A stretch of 64,000 nt of DNA from Scilla litardierei (GCA_030789695.1 CM061136.1:131416648-131480647); one strand, 5' to 3'; shown: positions 42,808 through 55,644, counted from the stretch's first letter. Made by a program: numbers and translations. Notes: generated by a model not told the origin, from the letters alone.

Positions 42808-42845
42808 TGCGGGCCTGAAGCCCGCAGCCGGGCTTCAGGCCCGCA
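42808..42845. repeat. Perfect 17-base hairpin in the D leader
   Basis: Arms TGCGGGCCTGAAGCCCG and CGGGCTTCAGGCCCGCA are separated by CAGC. A partial third copy (GGGCCTGAAGCCCGC) is at 42721-42735. Confidence 0.85.
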
Positions 42846-43758
42846 TGCCCACTTTCCTGCAAAAAAACAGAAAACAGAAAAATAGGGGGTTTGGAGGCTA
42901 AAAATAGATTTAAAATGGCTTATGGGGACCTAAAAATTCATGAAAAATCATGATAAAATATGGGACTTTAAATGGGACATTTGGGGATCAATTGGGGATA
43001 ATTTAAAAGGAAAACTCCTTCCTTTTTCAAGAACAACATGTCATTATTTGGGCTCTTTTCAAACTTTTTTGAATAATCTCAACTAGCACAACTTTTGCAT
43101 TATATGATTCCTTTGTAGGATCATAATTATATGCTATGCATCATTTTTAAATGACTTATTCTGTGGATACACTGATATTTGGTTGTGCAATATTAAACTT
43201 AGTAATTAGGAAGATCCTGCGAATGCTTTGCCGTTAGTCACCTAACCTAACGGTGTATGACGTTACCCAGTGGTCCAATAATTGTTAAGTAATTAAATAG
43301 TTTATCCTTCTGTGAATATAAATTCTTGTGATGCCTGTGATGAAAATGTCTGCTGAAAATGTTTGATGAGAACAAATTTTTGCATGGATGGATAGTTGTG
43401 GTTTTGGATCGGCTGTTAAAGTCCCACATTTTATTTCCTGCAGTTTTCTTTTACTTTTTGAGAGAAATTGTAGGGAGGAATTTTTGTAATGTCCAAGACC
43501 GAAGAATACTTTCCATGAAGACGGAGGCCACACTTGAAGATGAAGATCTTATATGGGACCCACAGGGTTTTCAAAGTTGTAATTTCTTTTAAAAAGCTTT
43601 CATTTGTGTAATATGGACTATAATGGGACTTTGGACTTTTTATTTATGTGGGACTGGCCGATCCACGTAATTAGCTCTTCATTTAAGAATTGCCTCCGCA
43701 TGAAAATATTTATTGCTTAAATTATTAATTCATGCAAATTTGTGCTTTGCTAGATAAA

Positions 43759-46633
43759 ATGGCTAAAATCGCAAGTGTCGATTTCGAAGTACTGGATGCA
43801 TCAAGAAGAAACTATCTGAGTTGGAAGCTCGATGTGAAGTTTCATCTGCGGGCTAAGTCCCTCATTTCTGCTGTGACTAAGAATGAAAATGTAAGCGATA
43901 TAGAAAAGGTGCAAGCCATTGTCTATATTTGCAGCCATATGGACAAGACCCTAGAGGTAGAATACCTTATGGTCGAAGATCCATTTGAGCTGTGGACTGC
44001 CATTGAGGATAAATATAAACATCAGAAAGATATTATACTACCAAGGGCATGAAATGAGTGAGAGAACCTGAGACTGATGGACTTTAAGTCCATAGCTGAG
44101 TATAACTCAGCTCTCTTTAGCACCACCTCACGCCTAAAGTTGTGTGGTAAAAAAGTCTCAGAAGATCGCATGATGTAAAAGACGTACACGTCTTTCCATG
44201 AGAAAGATGCGATACTAATGCATCAATACCGTGAACGAAAGTTCACCAAGTATTTTGGGCTGCTGTCATGTTTACTCATGGCTGAACAAAATAGAGAGCT
44301 TCTCCTCGCCACTCACAACATGCGCCCCCTGGCACTGCCCCCCTCCCAGAAGCTCATAATGCATCTTCTTCTAGAAAGAAGAGAGACAATAAAAGAAAAG
44401 AAAGACTACAGAAAGGGGGACATAACAAAAGGGCTAAGTGCCAAGTCCAGCAGTGAAGAAATGAAGGGAAGCGTAAGTTCACTTGGCGCAGAAATGACAA
44501 CAAGAAGAATGATGCACACCCATCCAAGAGGGATTGGGAAGACTAGTGCCATAGTTGTGGCATGAAAGGTCACTAGTCCAGAGTGTAACAAACTCTGCAG
44601 CATCTACAAGAGCTGTATAAACAAAACAAGAAAAAGAAAGCTGAAACAAACCTGGTGACATCTGATGCTCCAGTCAAGTTTACAGCTGACGACTTCGAAA
44701 CTGATGACCTACTGGATTAGCATTCTATTTTTATCTTAGCAAATTGTTTTAAGAACATTTTATGTTATGAGAGCTTCTGAATTATGTAATTTGATTTTGA
44801 ATGAAAATTTTTATGTTCCTGAAATGCAAATGTTTTATTCATCTTTTATAGATGGATCGCTCTCATGATTGCTTAGTAGACTGTGCTTCAACACATACGT
44901 TTCTTTAGTATAAGTGCTATTTTCATAGCATTATACCATACTAAAGCCCTGTAAATACAATTTCAGGGCCATCAAATATAATTAAGGTTCTGGGAATGCA
45001 ACCTTGTTGTTCCCTAATGGAACAGAAATTAAAATAAAAGATGCACTATTCTCTCCGAATTCCAACCAAAACTTATTAAGTTTCAAGGATATCTGTTTAA
45101 ATGGATTCCATTTGGAAGCAACAAATGTAAATGAAAGAGAATTACCGTATGTAACGTCTCAAGAAAAATGAGTAAAATTCATACTTGAACATTTTGAGAG
45201 CCTTTCATCAGGCCTCTATCATACAAAGTTTCGGAGAGAGGAAGCTAACTTGACGGAGCACCTGAAGTGCCCGACATCAGCCAAGTTTTTACTTTGGCAT
45301 GATAGACTTGGCCACCCTGGCTCTGTGATAATGCACTGCATCTTATCACAATCCCATAGACATAACCTGAAGAACCAGAAGATTCTTCGGAATGGAGAAT
45401 TCACTTGCATCCCCTGCTTCAAGGGGAAATTAATAACAAGGCCATCACCACTAAAAGTGGATATCGAGTCTCCAAGCTTCCTCGAAAGAATACATGGAGA
45501 CATATGTGGACCTATCCACCCCCTAGTAGGCCATTTCAGTAATTTATGGTACTGATTGATGCATATTCAAAATATTCGTATGTGTGTCTACTATCGACCC
45601 GCAAATTAGCTTTTCCAAAGATACCAGCACAAATTATAAAGTTCCGGACGCATTTTCTAGATAACCAAATAAAGAAAATACGTCTGGATAATGATGGGGA
45701 ATTTACCTCCCGGCCATTTCAAGAGTACTGCCAGGCAACTGGAATAGAAATTGAACATCCAGTGCCACATGTTCATACCCAGAATGGGTTGGCAGAGTCA
45801 CTGATAAAAAGACTCCAATGGATTGCACGTCCATTGTTAATGAAACCCCAGTTGTCGGTGGATGCATGGGGACATGCAATTTTGCATGTTGCATCGTTAA
45901 TAAAAATTAGACCCTCTGGAGGTCAGAGTCTCTCTCCAATGCAACTTGCATATGGAGTGCCACCGAACATGTCTCATTTGAGAGTCTTCAGTTGTGCAGT
46001 TTACATCCCCATTGCACCACCACACATGACAAAAATGGGTCCTCAACGTCGCCTAGGTATCTATGTAGGGTTGACTCACCCTCAATTATAAGATACCTAG
46101 AACCCCAAACGGAGGACGCATTTAAGGCACGTCTTGAAGACTGTGAATTTGATGAGACAATTTTCCCCAAAATGGGCCCAGACACTGAGAAATCTGGTGC
46201 GAAGCACATCATAACGTTGGATACAAAAAGTTTGACCCACTATGATCCGGTAACAAGACAATGTGAAGATGAGATCCTAAAGATCCTCCACATTCAAGAT
46301 AATGTCCACCGATTACCGGACTCATTTACTGACAACCAGAAGATTGTCAAATCATACATCCCTGCTGCAAATACTTCAGCTAGGATTGATATCCCCGAGA
46401 ATGGATGCAATCCACCAGCAGCAGAAGTGGCTGCACCTCAACAGAAAAGAGGCAGACCACTAGGCTCCAGGGATAAAAATCCAAGAAAAAGAAAAATATC
46501 CGGAGACCTTGGGACGATACCCCCACAAAGAAATGAGCTCAGGTCCATACCCTTACCCATCCCGAAATCCACTGCAGAGGAACTTCTGGGAGAAACTGAA
46601 ATATCATTAAATTATGTATGTTCAGGTGAGGTG
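43759..46633 (+). pseudogene. D gag, protease and integrase, before A2
   Basis: The ATG at 43759 opens MAKIASVDFEVLDASRRNYL, a copia gag start shared with E (MTKIASVDIDVLDATGKNYL). Stops follow at about 44050. The zinc knuckle near 44550 reads CHSCGMKGH then a stop. The protease region reads CLVDCASTH, with the usual family form DSASTH seen in E. Integrase shows LLWHDRLGHPGS, VLIDAYSKY, IRLDNDGEFTS and NGLAES, so the catalytic Asp/Asp/Glu survive, but frames shift near 45546 and 46090. The last codons before A2 read EISLNYVCSGEV. The same protein position in E is uninterrupted. Confidence 0.85.
46629..46633. repeat. Target-site duplication of A2 (left)
   Basis: AGGTG, repeated at 53589-53593. 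Confidence 0.9.
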
Positions 46634-48358
46634 TGTAGTGCCCTGTGGTAGCTACTGCACACGTACTAGAGGGGGGTGAATAGTACTTAAAATAATCAAG
46701 ATAGTTATTCCTAATTATTGTGCAAGAAACAAACGACAATGCGGAATTAAACAACTATCAACAAGAATTAAAACATACGCAAACAAACAATATTACTTGG
46801 TTCGGATCCACCCAAGTCTCCCCGACTTGTTCCCGGTGATCCTACGTCCCAACCACCCGGATCCCCTCTGGATACTTGAGTTAGCAACCCTAACTCAAGA
46901 TTTCCACTATGAAATACTTGTGAACAACCTTCACAAGTCAAATCATACAAAAGACATGTGACTCCCACAAACCGGGATCACAACCTCTCTCACAACCGAG
47001 AGACACAATTCAAATACGATTGAAATTAAATAAACTCTTACCTTACAAAATCCTATGCCTTGAGTAAATCTTACCAAATTAGGGCAAGGAGGGATTTTGA
47101 GGAAGATGATGCCACCAAACCCTAGCTTCAAGAAGATGACCAGCAATGGAAGCCTAGGGTGGAGTATGGTGACTAGGATCAAGCTCTTGGCTTGAGAAGC
47201 TCACAATGGAGAGAATATCTCTTGAGGAATTAGGGCTCAAGGTGTTGAGGGAGAGATTCTTGTGAGGGAGAGAGAGCTTTGAAATAGCTTGGGAGAGCTC
47301 TTCTCTTAGGTCTAAAATTGCTTGGAAATAGGACCTCTTACCTCTCTTCAAACGAATCAGGATTCTATTTAAAGGGGCAAGAGAAATCGAGTTTGAAAGA
47401 ATCCCAACGGCTCTATTCTGAAGCAGACTAGTCGGTCAAAGAAGGATCACTGACCGACTAGTTCATCAACTAGTCGGTCGGTGATACAACGAAGACCGAC
47501 TAACGGTAGAACAACCAAGAAGTCGAAGTACAGGCAAAGACAACTAGTCGGTCTAAGAAGACTTACCGACCGACTAGTTCCACAACTAGTCGGTCGGTGA
47601 ATGATCTTTGACCGACTAACCGTCGAAATAGAGTAGGTTGACTTCAAGATGAATCAGTCGATTTAAGAACAAATGCTGACCGACTAGTTTCTCAACTAGT
47701 CGGTCGACAAACGTTCTTTGACCGACTAACTCGAAACAGTAACTCAGGCTGTACAGAGGCAAGCTCAACTAGTCGGTCCAAGAAGGATTCCTAACCGACT
47801 AGATCGTCATCTAGTCGGTCGGTGACTCTTCTTTGACCGACTAATTGATCAACCTGGAAAGAGCTGAATATAGCAAGGCATCTAGTCGGTTCATGTAGAG
47901 TTGCTGACCGACTAGATCGTCATCTAGTCGGTTGGTGACTCTTCTTGAACCAACTAACATGCACTCGAAGCCGAGGGAAGAAGCGATAGGCTTCGGGAAA
48001 GTTTCTAATGGCTTCTATGAATATCCTAGCTCTAAGATATGAGCGAAATGAAATATATAATGTAAGTCCTACTCAAGGCTTAACATTCTAATCTATGAAG
48101 CTAGAAGACTATAAAATAAACCTTACGAACCGTCTTCAAAGCTTCAATCTTTATTCCTCTTGACTTCCATAAAACTCCTTGAGCTTCAACGAAGCTCCAG
48201 GCACACGATCACGCGTATTGAGAAGTCTTGAGGCGTCGCTTTTGATGTTCGTATTCTTTTGGCGACGATCTCTATAACTGCGCTCACAAATAAGTTAGTA
48301 TACATTATTTATGTTTGCTCATCATCCAAAACCAAATCCGGGGAATCATATCACAACA
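46634..48358 (-). repeat. 3' LTR of A2
   Basis: 1725 bases, TGTAGTGCCC to CACAACA as written. TAGTCGGTC/GACCGACTA array at about 47428-47960. A TATTTAAAG TATA-type box is near 47365, with the array upstream of it on the minus strand. Confidence 0.92.
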
Positions 48359-49608
48359 TTCTCCCCCTTTTTGGTGATGACAAACCAACATAAATAATAA
48401 TCAATAATAATGATTCAATTGAAATTTACTTACTCCCCCTGCATTGATGACACGTTAGTTCCATATTCAATAATGTTCATATGCATCAAGCAGCGAGGGA
48501 AATATAAAATATGAATCATACTATTGCACATATAGGATCAAAATCCATTTTATATCTTCACTCCCCCTGAATTCTAACACATCAAATTAGATTCATGGAA
48601 AATTCCTTTGAATTATTAAGTAGCACATTGTCATTATTATATCTCTCCCCCTTTGGCATTAGCAAAAAGAGCGGGAGGAGACAAAACCAATGGCTAAAAA
48701 ATAACGCATGGTAGTCGAAGAATACGACCAAGGTCCAAAATAACACCAATGCAAAATATCAAATACAAATACCGAATAAAAGCAAGCGTGTCAAGGAGAC
48801 CAAAGTCGAAAATCGGAAACCGAAATCATCAAACCATAGGCGAAATACGAAATACCAAATCATCTAGCCATAGGCGAAACTCGAAAACCGAAATCATAAA
48901 ATCATCGGCGAAAATCGGAAAACGAGATCACCAAGCCATAGGCGAAAATCGAAATACGAAATCATCAAGCCATAGGCGAAAAACGAAATCCGAAATCATC
49001 AAAACTCAAATCGATTTTACTTATTGAGTTTTGGAACATACTCTCCAAAATCAATAGAATGCATGGAAAACAATTCTATGTTTCCATAGAAAGAATTCTA
49101 TTAAATCCATAAAATCGTCGAACGACGAAATCAACATCAGAGACAAAAATAATCCGATGTGCATACCAAATGTAGCATGCAAGAATGTTATGCCAAAAAT
49201 AGATAGAACATCATATAACAATGGCATACACTAATCTAGCATACTAAATGAAGCAAAGTGATACCAATCGTAATATATTCTACCAATGGATACCAATATG
49301 AATCAAAAGTATGAACATACTTACAACATTAAGCTCCCCCTACTTTGGTGCATCATTCAAGCACCATCAACTCCAATCGAATGAAAATCCTTGCAAATCA
49401 CGGAGTTGGTAGGGTTGGTATCTCATGGTGGATTTAACCTAGAGAATATCATTTTGGTATCCAAAAATCTTTTTGGATCCTATGGGTTAGGCAATAAATT
49501 TAGCTCACCAAATTCAAATTAAATGTAACCCATACAAACCACAATTGCTTTGGTACCCATAAAATGAAATTAAACTTATGGTACCAAGCAATGAAGGGTC
49601 AAAGGGAA
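48359..49608 (-). other. 3' noncoding region and PPT of A2
   Basis: AAAAAGGGGGAGAA precedes the 3' LTR on the minus strand. The rest matches A1 5939-6511 and then continues without an ORF. Short repeats of CGAAATCATCAAACCATAGG type (about 48800-49000) are present. A second purine tract (TAGGGGGAGC on the minus strand) is near 49335. Confidence 0.7.
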
Positions 49609-51821
49609 CTAACCCTTCGGAAACCAAGTCCAAGAGGAACTTGATTTCCCAACATAATCATCATTCAAGATAACATCATTAATAAACGATTTCACATACA
49701 AATTCTTATTATGCATGCTTGTGTTCTTCGGACCCCAAATGGTGTATGTCTTGGGAGTCCTAATCCTATTGGAAACATGCATACGTTGTTGATTTCTATG
49801 TGATGCATGACGTGGGTAAGCATATGGCATGCGATGCAATGGTGCATGACGATAATTATTCATATGAGAATGAGGATGAACATATGTATGTGGAGGAACA
49901 CGTGCATGAGTGTGTCTCACAAGGTGTGCACGTGCTCGTGGGTGCGGAGAATAAAAATCATCATTTGTGCTAACATGTGGGGTAGGATGTGTTCCTACGT
50001 GGCATGGTATACATGTAAGCATGACCCTTCTTTGGAGGTCCACCCAAAGTGGGTTTCTTTCCAAATGGGGGCGTGTTCCTAGTGGAAGCACCATTGGTAG
50101 AAGATCTACCCATGACGTGTTTACTTCCACTAGTAGAAGCATCGGAAGATGGCCTAACAAAGGTGGCGGACGATTTGGATGACTCTCCCATCTTATACCC
50201 CCAAACCAGTGATGATTGGCCGGAGGTAAGTCATTTAGGATATCATCCAACTTGCCCTTACCTTTGTTGAATTCATGAATTCGGCCTAATGTGCTCTCAT
50301 GCTTCTCGGTGAGAGAATGCAAAGAAGCATCCAAAGTGGACACTTGCGATGCGAGTGCACAAACACGTGACTTGAGATTTTTATTCTCAATACTCAAAGT
50401 TGAGATTTGAGACGTCAAATCCGCTATCACATGTTCATCCGAATCCTCGACATGAACATGCTCAAGTTGAGACTTGAGATTTTCAATCTCATTTCTCAAC
50501 CCATCAACAACGGTGTCGTTGTTGACGATGAAAGGCTTAGGCAAGTTTTTAAGACTATCTAATTCATTTTTAGTCTTCATAAACTTAGTAGCCATATTAG
50601 AAAACTTATTCCATAGTTGTTCATTGGCTATTCTAAGTTCATCATTGGTTACCTCTTCGCCTTCATCCTCGCTTCCATCCTCGCTTCCATCCTCGCTTTC
50701 ATCGGAGGAAGTCTCTTCATCACAATCCTCTTTTCCCATAAAGCACGTGTGTGCAATCTCCACTCTTTCATCGTCCGATTCTCCACTTGAGGAGTCGGAG
50801 TCGGTGAAGGCGCCGATAAGCCCTTTCTTGTGCTTTCTTGACTTGTCATGCTTGGATCCCTTCCATTTTCCCTTGTGTTTGTAGAGAGAACAATCCGGCT
50901 TGATATGTCCTGGCTTGTTGCATTTGTAACACACGGGAGTAGAAACATTAGTCGAAATAAATTTAGATTTACGATTCAACTTACCTGTCGGAAGAATCGG
51001 ATGAATTTCATTGCCATATTGGCCAATGCTTCCATGTCCAATTCTTCGTCCTCTTCTTCTTCCGAATCTTCATCATCGGTAGATGGAGCGGCCTTGAATG
51101 CAATTGCCTTTTTCTTTGGCTCGTCTTGCTTCAAGTACGCCTTCATCTTTTCCCTCATCCGGATCTTACTATCCTTGCGTACCTCATAAGACAACAAGGT
51201 ACCCATTAGTTATACGACGGTATATTTATTCATGTCATTACATTCCTCGATGGTGAAGGTACGCTTCTCCCAACAAGAAGGAAGTCCATCGATTATCTTC
51301 GAGACTTTCTCCTTTTGGGTGTAGGTCTTCCCAAGAGCTTCCAAGTCGTTTGATATATCCACGAAGCGAGCGTAATAATCTTTCATGGTTTCGCCCTGCT
51401 CCATATGAAACAACTCAAATTCTTTATTAGCAACGACGAGTTTAGAATCTTTTACCGTAGTCGATCCTTCGTGCAATATGAGGAGTTGGTTCCATATTTG
51501 ATATGCACTCTTACATGTGCATATCTTGTTGAAGTCCTCGGGCTCCAACGCCCAATTCAAGGCATTCATTGCCTTGGCATTGGCTACTTCCGCGGTGACC
51601 TCCGCGGGGGTCCACTTCGCGAAATCTTCTTCGGAAGGCTCGACATACTCTGTCATGGTGGCTCTCCATAGTGAAGCGCTCCGGAGGAAAATTTGCATCC
51701 GGCATTTCCAGTACCCGTAGTTGGTACCGTTGAAGTATGGAGGCCTGACGGAGGATAGTCCTTCCATAACTGAAGAAGCTCCATCGCGGTTCTTGAAGAC
51801 GTTGTAGTCGTTGTTCGTCAT
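49609..51821 (-). pseudogene. A2 gag, broken
   Basis: On the minus strand the ATG at 51821 opens MTNNDYNVFKNRDGASSV, then UBN2-type gag (PPYFNGTNYGYWKCRMQIFL, KWTPAEV, YARFVDISNDLEALGK). A TAA at 51210 replaces the Gln seen in A1 (YTVIQLMGT). A one-base deletion near 50980 shifts frame before the zinc knuckle (CYKCNKPGHIKPDC). Coiled coil and His/Arg-rich tail follow, ending WTWFPKG-stop. Between about 50215 and 49985 the open frame differs from A1, and the A1-like sequence lies in another frame, so two indels offset each other. With PBS, LTRs and PPT intact, the element may have moved using proteins from a relative. Confidence 0.85.
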
Positions 51822-51844
51822 AGCTTTGAACTTGTAGCTTTAAC

Positions 51845-51860
51845 CTTGGATCTGATACCA
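51845..51860 (-). promoter_or_regulatory. Primer-binding site of A2
   Basis: Minus strand TGGTATCAGATCCAAG, two bases from the LTR end, matching initiator tRNA-Met over TGGTATCAGA. Confidence 0.85.
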
Positions 51861-51862
51861 AT

Positions 51863-53588
51863 TGTAGTGCCCTGTGGTAGCTACTGCACACGTACTAGAG
51901 GGGGGGTGAATAGTACTTAAAATAATCAAGATAGTTATTCATAATTATTGTGCAAGAAACAAACGACAATGCGGAATTAAACAACTATCAACAAGAATTA
52001 AAACATACGCAAACAAACAATATTACTGGGTTCGGATCCACCCAAGTCTCCCTGACTTGTTCCCGGTGATCCTACGTCCCAACCACCCGGATCCCCTCCG
52101 GATACTTGAGTTAGCAACCCTAACTCAAGATTTCCACTATGAAATACTTGTGAACAACCTTCACAAGTCAAATCATACAAAAGACATGTGACTCCCACAA
52201 ACCGGGATCACAACCTCTCTCACAACCGAGAGACACAATTCAAATACGATTGAAATTAAATAAACTCTTACCTTACAAAATCCTATGCATTGAGTAAATC
52301 TTACCAAATTAGGGCAATGAGGGATTTTGAGGAAGATGATGCCACCAAACCCTAGCTTCAAGAAGATGACCAGCAATGGATGCCTAGGATGGAGTATGGT
52401 GACTAGGATCAAGCTCTTGGCTTGAGAAGCTCACAATGGAGAGAATCTCTCTTGAGGAATTAGGGCTCAAGGTGTTGAGGGAGAGATTCTTGTGAGGGAG
52501 AGAGAGCTTTGAAATAGCTTGGGAGAGCTCTTCTCTTAGGTCTGAAATTACTTGGAAATAGGGCCTTTTACCTCTCTTCAAACGAATCAGGATTCTATTT
52601 AAAGGGTCAAGAGAAATCGAGTTTGAAAGAATCCCAACGGCTCTATTCTGAAGCAGACTAGTCGGTCAAAGAAGGATCACTGACCGACTAGTTCATCAAC
52701 TAGTCGGTCGGTGATACAACGAAGACCGACTAACGGTAGAACATCCAAGAAGTCGAAGTACAGGCAAAGACAACTAGTCGGTCTAAGAAGACTTGCCGAC
52801 CGACTAGTTCCACAACTAGTCGGTCGGTGAATGATCTTTGACCGACTAACAGTCGAAATAGAGTAGGTTGACTTCAAGATGAATTAGTCGGTTTAAGAAC
52901 AAATGCTGACCGACTAGTTTCTCAACTAGTCGGTCGACAAACGTTCTTTGACCGACTAACTCAAAACAGTAACTCAGGCTGTACAGAGGCAAGCTCAACT
53001 AGTCGATCCAAGAAGGATTCCTAACCGACTAGATCGTCATCTAGTCGGTCGGTGACTCTTCTTTGACCGACTAATTGATCAACCTGGAAAGAGCTGAATA
53101 TAGCAAGGCATCTAGTCGGTTCATGTAGAGTTGCTGACCGACTAGATCTTCATCTAGTCGGTTGGTGACTCTTCTTGAACCAACTAATATGCACTCGAAG
53201 CCGAGGGAAGAAGCGATAGGCTTCGGGAAAGTTTCTAATGGCTTCTATGAATATCCTAGCTCTAAGATATGAGCGAAATGAAGTATATAATATAAGTCCT
53301 ACTCAAGGCTTAACATTCTAATCTATGAAGCTAGAAGACTATAAAATAAACCTTACGAGCCGTCTTCAAAGCTTCAATCTTTATTCCTCTTGACTTCCAT
53401 AAAACTCCTTGAGCTTCAACGAAGCTCCAGGCACACGATCACGCGTATTGAGAAGTCTTGAGGCGTCGCTTTTGATGTTCGTATTCTTTTGGCGACGATC
53501 TCCATAACTGCGCTCACAAATAAGTTAGTATACATTATTTATGTTTGCTCATCATCAAAAACCAAATCCGGGGAATCATATCACAACA
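51863..53588 (-). repeat. 5' LTR of A2
   Basis: 1726 bases with the same ends and motif array as the 3' copy (array about 52658-53190). Confidence 0.92.
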
Positions 53589-53593
53589 AGGTG
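53589..53593. repeat. Target-site duplication of A2 (right)
   Basis: AGGTG, after which the D frame continues with LDRKST. Confidence 0.9.
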
Positions 53594-55282
53594 TTGGACA
53601 GAAAGAGTACAATCATCGACAATGACTTTACATTTCATATTGCTATTCACGTCGCCGGAAGCGATGATGATCATGATCCACATTCCGTTGTTGAATGCAA
53701 ACATAGAAATGATTGGCCAAAGTGGAATCGGGCAATAGAAGCTGATCTGGACTCGCTTAAGAAAGGCAAAGTCTTTGGGCAAATAGTCTCGACAACTACT
53801 GGTGTCAAACCTATGGGATCAAATGGGTATTCGTGAGAAAAAGAAATGAAAATAATAAGATCGCACTCTACAAAGCAAGGCTGGTAGTGCACGGATTTTC
53901 CCAAAGACCGGGTATTGACTATGAAGAAACATACTCCCCGGTGCGATCACTTTCTGATTTCTGATAAGCTTAACAACAAAGGAAGGTTTAGATATGCAGA
54001 TAATGGATGTTGTGACTGCATATCTATACGGTAATCTCGACAAGGAGATATACATGAAACTTCCTGATGGCTTTTCAATGCCTATTGAATTAAAAGATAG
54101 ACCTCGGGATGCCTACTTTGTTAAGCTTAAAGATCATTGTATGGTCTTAAACAATCGAGAAGGATGTGGTATAACAAACTGAGTGAATTCCTTGTACAAC
54201 AAGGATTCAATAATAATGAAGTCTGCCATTGCATCTTTATAAGAGCAAAGGGAAAATGATTCATCATAATAGCAGTCTACGTAGACGATTTGAATCTCAT
54301 TGGATCTCCTGAAGAGATCGTTGAGATATCTGTAAGCTTAACAAAAGAATTTGGAATGAAAGACCTAGGCAAAAAGAAATTCTGCCTTGGCTTACAGATT
54401 GAACATCTAAAAAATGGATTCCTATTACACCAAATCATATATATGAAGAAAATGTTGCAAAGATTTCATATGGACCAATGTCATCCACTTAGTACACATA
54501 TGGTGGAACGATCTCTGTATGCACATAAAGACCCCTTCCAGCCGCAGGAAGAGGGGGAGGATATACTTGGTCCAGAAGTCCCTTATCTAAGAGCTATTAG
54601 AGCACATATATATTTGGCTAATTGCACGCATCCCGATATAGCGTTCGTAGTAAATTTACTAGCCAGATACAGTGCAGCGCTTACGCAGCACCACTAGACC
54701 GGGGTTAAGCACCTTCCGCGCTACCTCCAAGGGTCTATAGATTTGGGACTCTTTTACAAAAATGGAATATCCTCTGCATTTGTTGGTTATGCTGATGCAG
54801 GTTACATGTCTGATCCCCACATTACAAAGTCACAGACAATGTACGTGTTTACCTATGGTGGGACAGCCATTTCCTGGAGATCCATCAAGAAAACCTTGAC
54901 AGAGAACTCATCCAATCACTCAGAGATCATCGCCATCCATGAAGCAATCAGAGAATGTGTCTGGCTACGGTCAGTTGTACATCACATCCTGGCGACGACC
55001 GGATTGAAGACCACAGTCCTTGAACCTACTACCATGTTCGAGGATAATACTGATTGCATAGCTCAGCTACGAGGTGGTTACATCAAAGGCGACAGAACGA
55101 AGCATATTTCCCCTAAATTCTTCTGGATGCACGAGCTACAAAGAGATGGCGAGATCGACGTCAGACAAGTACAATCATGCGATAACTTGGCAGACTTGTT
55201 CACTAAAGCCCTTCCTACTGCTACATTTAGGAAGTTTGTACATAAAATTGGGATGATGCACCTAAGAGATCTGAAAGCCTGA
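53594..55282 (+). pseudogene. D reverse transcriptase and RNase H, after A2
   Basis: The frame resumes with LDRKSTIIDNDF, as in E (LDRKKTVIDDDF). Copia RT follows with a one-base shift near 53820, a deletion near 53945, then MDVVTAYLYGNLDKEIYMKL and an intact YVDD in VYVDDLNLIGSPEE (about 54279-54300). RNase H is open from 54743 to 55282 (GYADAGYMSDPH, HISPKFFWMHELQ, LADLFTKALP) and ends IGMMHLRDLKA-stop. Other stops occur near 54180 and 54698. The catalytic residues look better kept than in C or E. Confidence 0.85.
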
Positions 55283-55498
55283 GTGCTTGTACAGATCAAT
55301 GAGAGTTAGAGAGTGTTTGTACTCTTTTTCCTTAACTATAGTTTTTTCCACAGGTTTTTCTATAGCTAAAGGTTTTAACGAGGCAAACCTCACCAACTCA
55401 GGATCCTGAAGTATTCACCCCATGTGAGGCTCCTACAACACTCAGAATCCTGAAGTATTCATGAGCAGAGTCCACACCTATGGTTGGATAAGGGGGAG
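55283..55498 (+). other. 3' UTR and polypurine tract of D
   Basis: The conserved TGTACTCTTTTTCC ... GGTTTTAACGAGGCA module ends in GGATAAGGGGGAG directly before the LTR. Confidence 0.8.
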
Positions 55499-55644
55499 TG
55501 TTGTGAATGGATAATACCGAGTTGGTTGGGATCACTGCTTATCTTATAGATAAGACTGTATCTATTGTATCTTATCTATGTACGCTCCTCAAATGCTATA
55601 AATAAATAGCTGGGGGTTCCTCCCCTAGATGATTATTCATAACA
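55499..55644 (+). repeat. 3' LTR of D
   Basis: 146 bases, same ends as the 5' copy. It is followed by ACTTT and then by the resumed minisatellite. Confidence 0.9.

Larger units (their letters stand above)
42004..43753 (+). other. Putative 1750-base leader intron of D
   Basis: Donor GATATAGAG|GTATTC, and acceptor TGTGCTTTGCTAG|ATAAAATGG six bases (ATAAA + A) before the gag ATG region. E has the same boundaries with a 1406-base interval. The interval holds GC-rich tandem repeats (about 42283-42600), a 17-base perfect hairpin (42808-42845) and otherwise AT-rich DNA without a supported ORF. It is predicted, not shown. Confidence 0.45.
46634..53588 (-). mobile_element. SIRE-like gag-only copia element A2
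   Basis: LTRs 46634-48358 and 51863-53588 (minus orientation), AGGTG duplication, PBS TGGTATCAGATCCAAGG (51845-51860 region) and PPT (48359-48372). The 3.5 kb interior holds gag only. There is no pol and no post-pol ORF, and it also lacks the internal motif array found with that ORF in A1. The LTRs differ at about 28 of 1726 positions (1.6%, by eye). It interrupts the pol of D. Confidence 0.92.
41692..55644 (+). mobile_element. Ty1/copia element D, interrupted by A2
   Basis: Short 146-base LTRs (41692-41837, 55499-55644) bounded by ACTTT. Internal order: PBS-type sequence TTATCAGCACGAG, long leader with a putative intron, gag, protease, integrase, [A2], reverse transcriptase, RNase H, 3' UTR, PPT. 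Without A2 it is about 7.0 kb, long for its LTR size because of the 1.9 kb leader. The LTRs differ at 10 of 146 positions (6.8%), which agrees with A2 (1.6%) being the later arrival. The coding region is badly broken. The copia lineage was not assigned. Confidence 0.9.
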
